The notes under the pieces: model-generated
Seen by the model: only the letters and a program-made list of their open reading frames with translations
Told to the model about the DNA's origin: nothing
Database searches by the model: none
Part shown: in pieces, positions 4,640-5,713 of the stretch
How the letters are laid out: each line of letters opens with the position of its first letter
Numbering within the stretch: position 1 is the stretch's first letter
Position numbers and translations under genes: made by a program
NCBI GenBank assembly: GCA_019312695.1
Contig: JAFDCT010000146.1
Coordinates: 1-5,713 of the forward strand
Origin: Deltaproteobacteria bacterium
Lineage (GTDB): Bacteria; Desulfobacterota; Desulfobulbia; Desulfobulbales; BM004
Direction of reading: 5' to 3'
DNA length: 5,713 nt

Positions 4640-5713
4640 ATGGGTACTGACAAAAGCCGACAAGCAAAACTGTTGGACTTGAAAAACAGGCTTGATGAGC
4701 GGGAGCAAAAACATCTCTGCAGCCTTGCAACTTTGAGCCATGACGGAATCCGGCGGCTGCCTACAGCCCTGACTGAACACCGCCAGGCCTTTGCCATAGA
4801 TGCGGACAGGATTCTGCATTCAAGGGCCTATACCAGGTATATTGACAAGACCCAGGTGTTCTATATGGTGAGTAATGATCACATCACCCACAGGGTACTG
4901 CACGTCCAGCTCGTATCAAAGATTGCCCGCACGATCGGCAGGTTTTTGCGCCTGAACGAAGACCTGATAGAGGCTATAGCCCTTGGACATGATATTGGTC
5001 ATCCCCCATTCGGCCATGATGGTGAAAAGGAACTGTCTTTACTCTGCACCGAGCATGGCCTCCCGCCGTTCCAGCATAATGTTCAAAGTATACAATTTCT
5101 GGAGAATCTTGAAAGAAATGGACAGGGTTGGCACCTGACCCTGCAGACCCTTGACGGTATCCTCTGCCACGATGGGGAAATACACAACCGTTTTCTGAAG
5201 CCGCAACGCAACAAGGATTTTACGGATTTTGATCATGAATTACTGGCAAAAAGCAATAATCCTGACCTGGAACTTATACCCATGACCCTTGAGGGCTGCA
5301 TCGTGCGTTTGAGTGATTCAATAGCCTATATAGGGCGAGATATTGAGGATGCCATAGAACTGAAGCTTATCAGACGCAGCGATATCCCTGCTAACTGCAG
5401 GAAGGTGCTGGGTGATACCAACGGTACCATTGTCTATCATCTCGTTGAGGACCTTATCACAAACAGCCTTGCGACAGGAGAGGCAGGAGAGCTTGTTTAG
5501 GATTCCATTGGTTTCAGTCCCGAGGTCAGTGACAGCTTGAAAGAATTGAAAGTATTCAATTATCAATATATTTACATGAATCCTGCAATTAAAAAAGACT
5601 TCCATTTAATACAGGAATGTTACCGCATCCTGTTTGAAACGTATCTGGATCAGGTTGTAAAAATGGAAACAACTTCCGAGATATTCTCGGAACTGCTTGA
5701 TAATATGGATAAG
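4640..5713 (+). CDS. dgt: HD-domain dNTP triphosphohydrolase (dGTPase-like), interrupted by in-frame TAG, 3' end outside window
   Basis: The product resembles the deoxyguanosinetriphosphate triphosphohydrolase family, which cleaves dNTPs to deoxynucleoside plus triphosphate. Numbering from the ATG at 4640, the hallmark D-R-I-L-H-S-R-A is at 56-63 and K-T-Q-V-F at 70-74. The HD metal ligands are H88, H117-D118 in A-L-G-H-D-I-G-H-P-P-F-G-H, and D226 in R-L-S-D-S-I-A-Y-I-G-R-D. L-E-N-L-E-R and L-D-G-I-L-C-H are further family stretches. A TTG at 4625 would add five residues; a stop lies just upstream at 4619-4621, and neither start has a clear Shine-Dalgarno. After 286 residues the frame meets TAG (5498-5500), then continues for 71 sense codons to the window end, including L-K-x-F-N-Y-Q-Y-I-Y-M-N-P-A-I-K-K, which resembles the family C-terminus. 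Options are pyrrolysine insertion, a truncated protein ending at 5500, a young pseudogene or a sequencing error. Confidence 0.85.
5498..5500 (+). other. In-frame amber TAG, candidate pyrrolysine codon
   Basis: The TAG follows E-L-V and precedes D-S-I-G-F-S in the same frame as the dGTPase-like domain. The catalytic HD residues are all upstream; downstream is the helical C-terminal part. In homologues as I recall them this is a connecting segment of variable sequence before the conserved L-K-x-F-N-Y stretch, where an unusual residue could be tolerated. Pyrrolysine decoding needs pylT and pylS elsewhere in the genome, which cannot be checked here. Confidence 0.5.

Noticed and set aside
5318..5605. 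Leftward 95-codon frame spanning the amber site
   Set aside because: Antisense to the dGTPase-like frame and with no recognisable domain; it was considered as an alternative reason for coding-like sequence after TAG, but the rightward frame has the family match.
1..5713. CRISPR array, tRNA, rRNA or insertion sequence
   Set aside because: No regularly spaced repeats, tRNA-like fold, rRNA-like sequence, transposase frame or terminal repeats were seen.

Overview
This window reads as chromosomal DNA of a moderate-GC anaerobic bacterium. The best guess is a sulfate-reducer-like deltaproteobacterium (Desulfobacterota, perhaps Desulfobacterales). That rests on gene content: a small c-type cytochrome lipoprotein, a PP-loop/NFACT-R-like RNA thiolation enzyme, an anaerobe-type DtxR regulator, and a selenocysteine-coded SelW-like protein. 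No rRNA, tRNA, IS element or CRISPR array was seen, so the taxonomic placement is inference.

Layout. Bases 1-252 are AT-rich and hold no convincing gene, but carry an 18-bp perfect palindrome and a two-part hairpin. A leftward, tightly packed gene set follows: recN (1621-3342), a PP-loop tRNA sulfurtransferase-like gene (600-1616) and a monohaem cytochrome c lipoprotein (253-576), separated by only 4 and 23 bases. A divergent promoter region (3343-3612) separates recN from a rightward DtxR/MntR-family metalloregulator (3613-4062).

Converging on the regulator is a short leftward gene (4085-4306) that standard gene calling misses. It encodes a 73-residue SelW/Rdx-family protein whose CxxU motif uses an in-frame UGA, followed by a bacterial SECIS-like hairpin and preceded by a strong Shine-Dalgarno and a good sigma70-type promoter. 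A 333-base AT-rich gap then leads to a rightward HD-domain dNTP triphosphohydrolase (dGTPase-like) gene. Its reading frame meets an in-frame amber TAG at 5498-5500 and continues for 71 more sense codons to the window edge, with a family-like C-terminal sequence.

Main message: two genes in under 1.5 kb appear to use, or at least contain, a recoded stop. The UGA as selenocysteine is well supported from the sequence. The UAG as pyrrolysine is plausible but competes with a recent nonsense mutation or a sequencing error. Two other genes here (the cytochrome and the DtxR regulator) end at TAG with no family-like continuation, so TAG also works as a normal stop. If both readings hold, the organism has an expanded genetic code with both Sec and Pyl, as has been described for some deltaproteobacteria, notably a symbiont of the gutless worm Olavius algarvensis.
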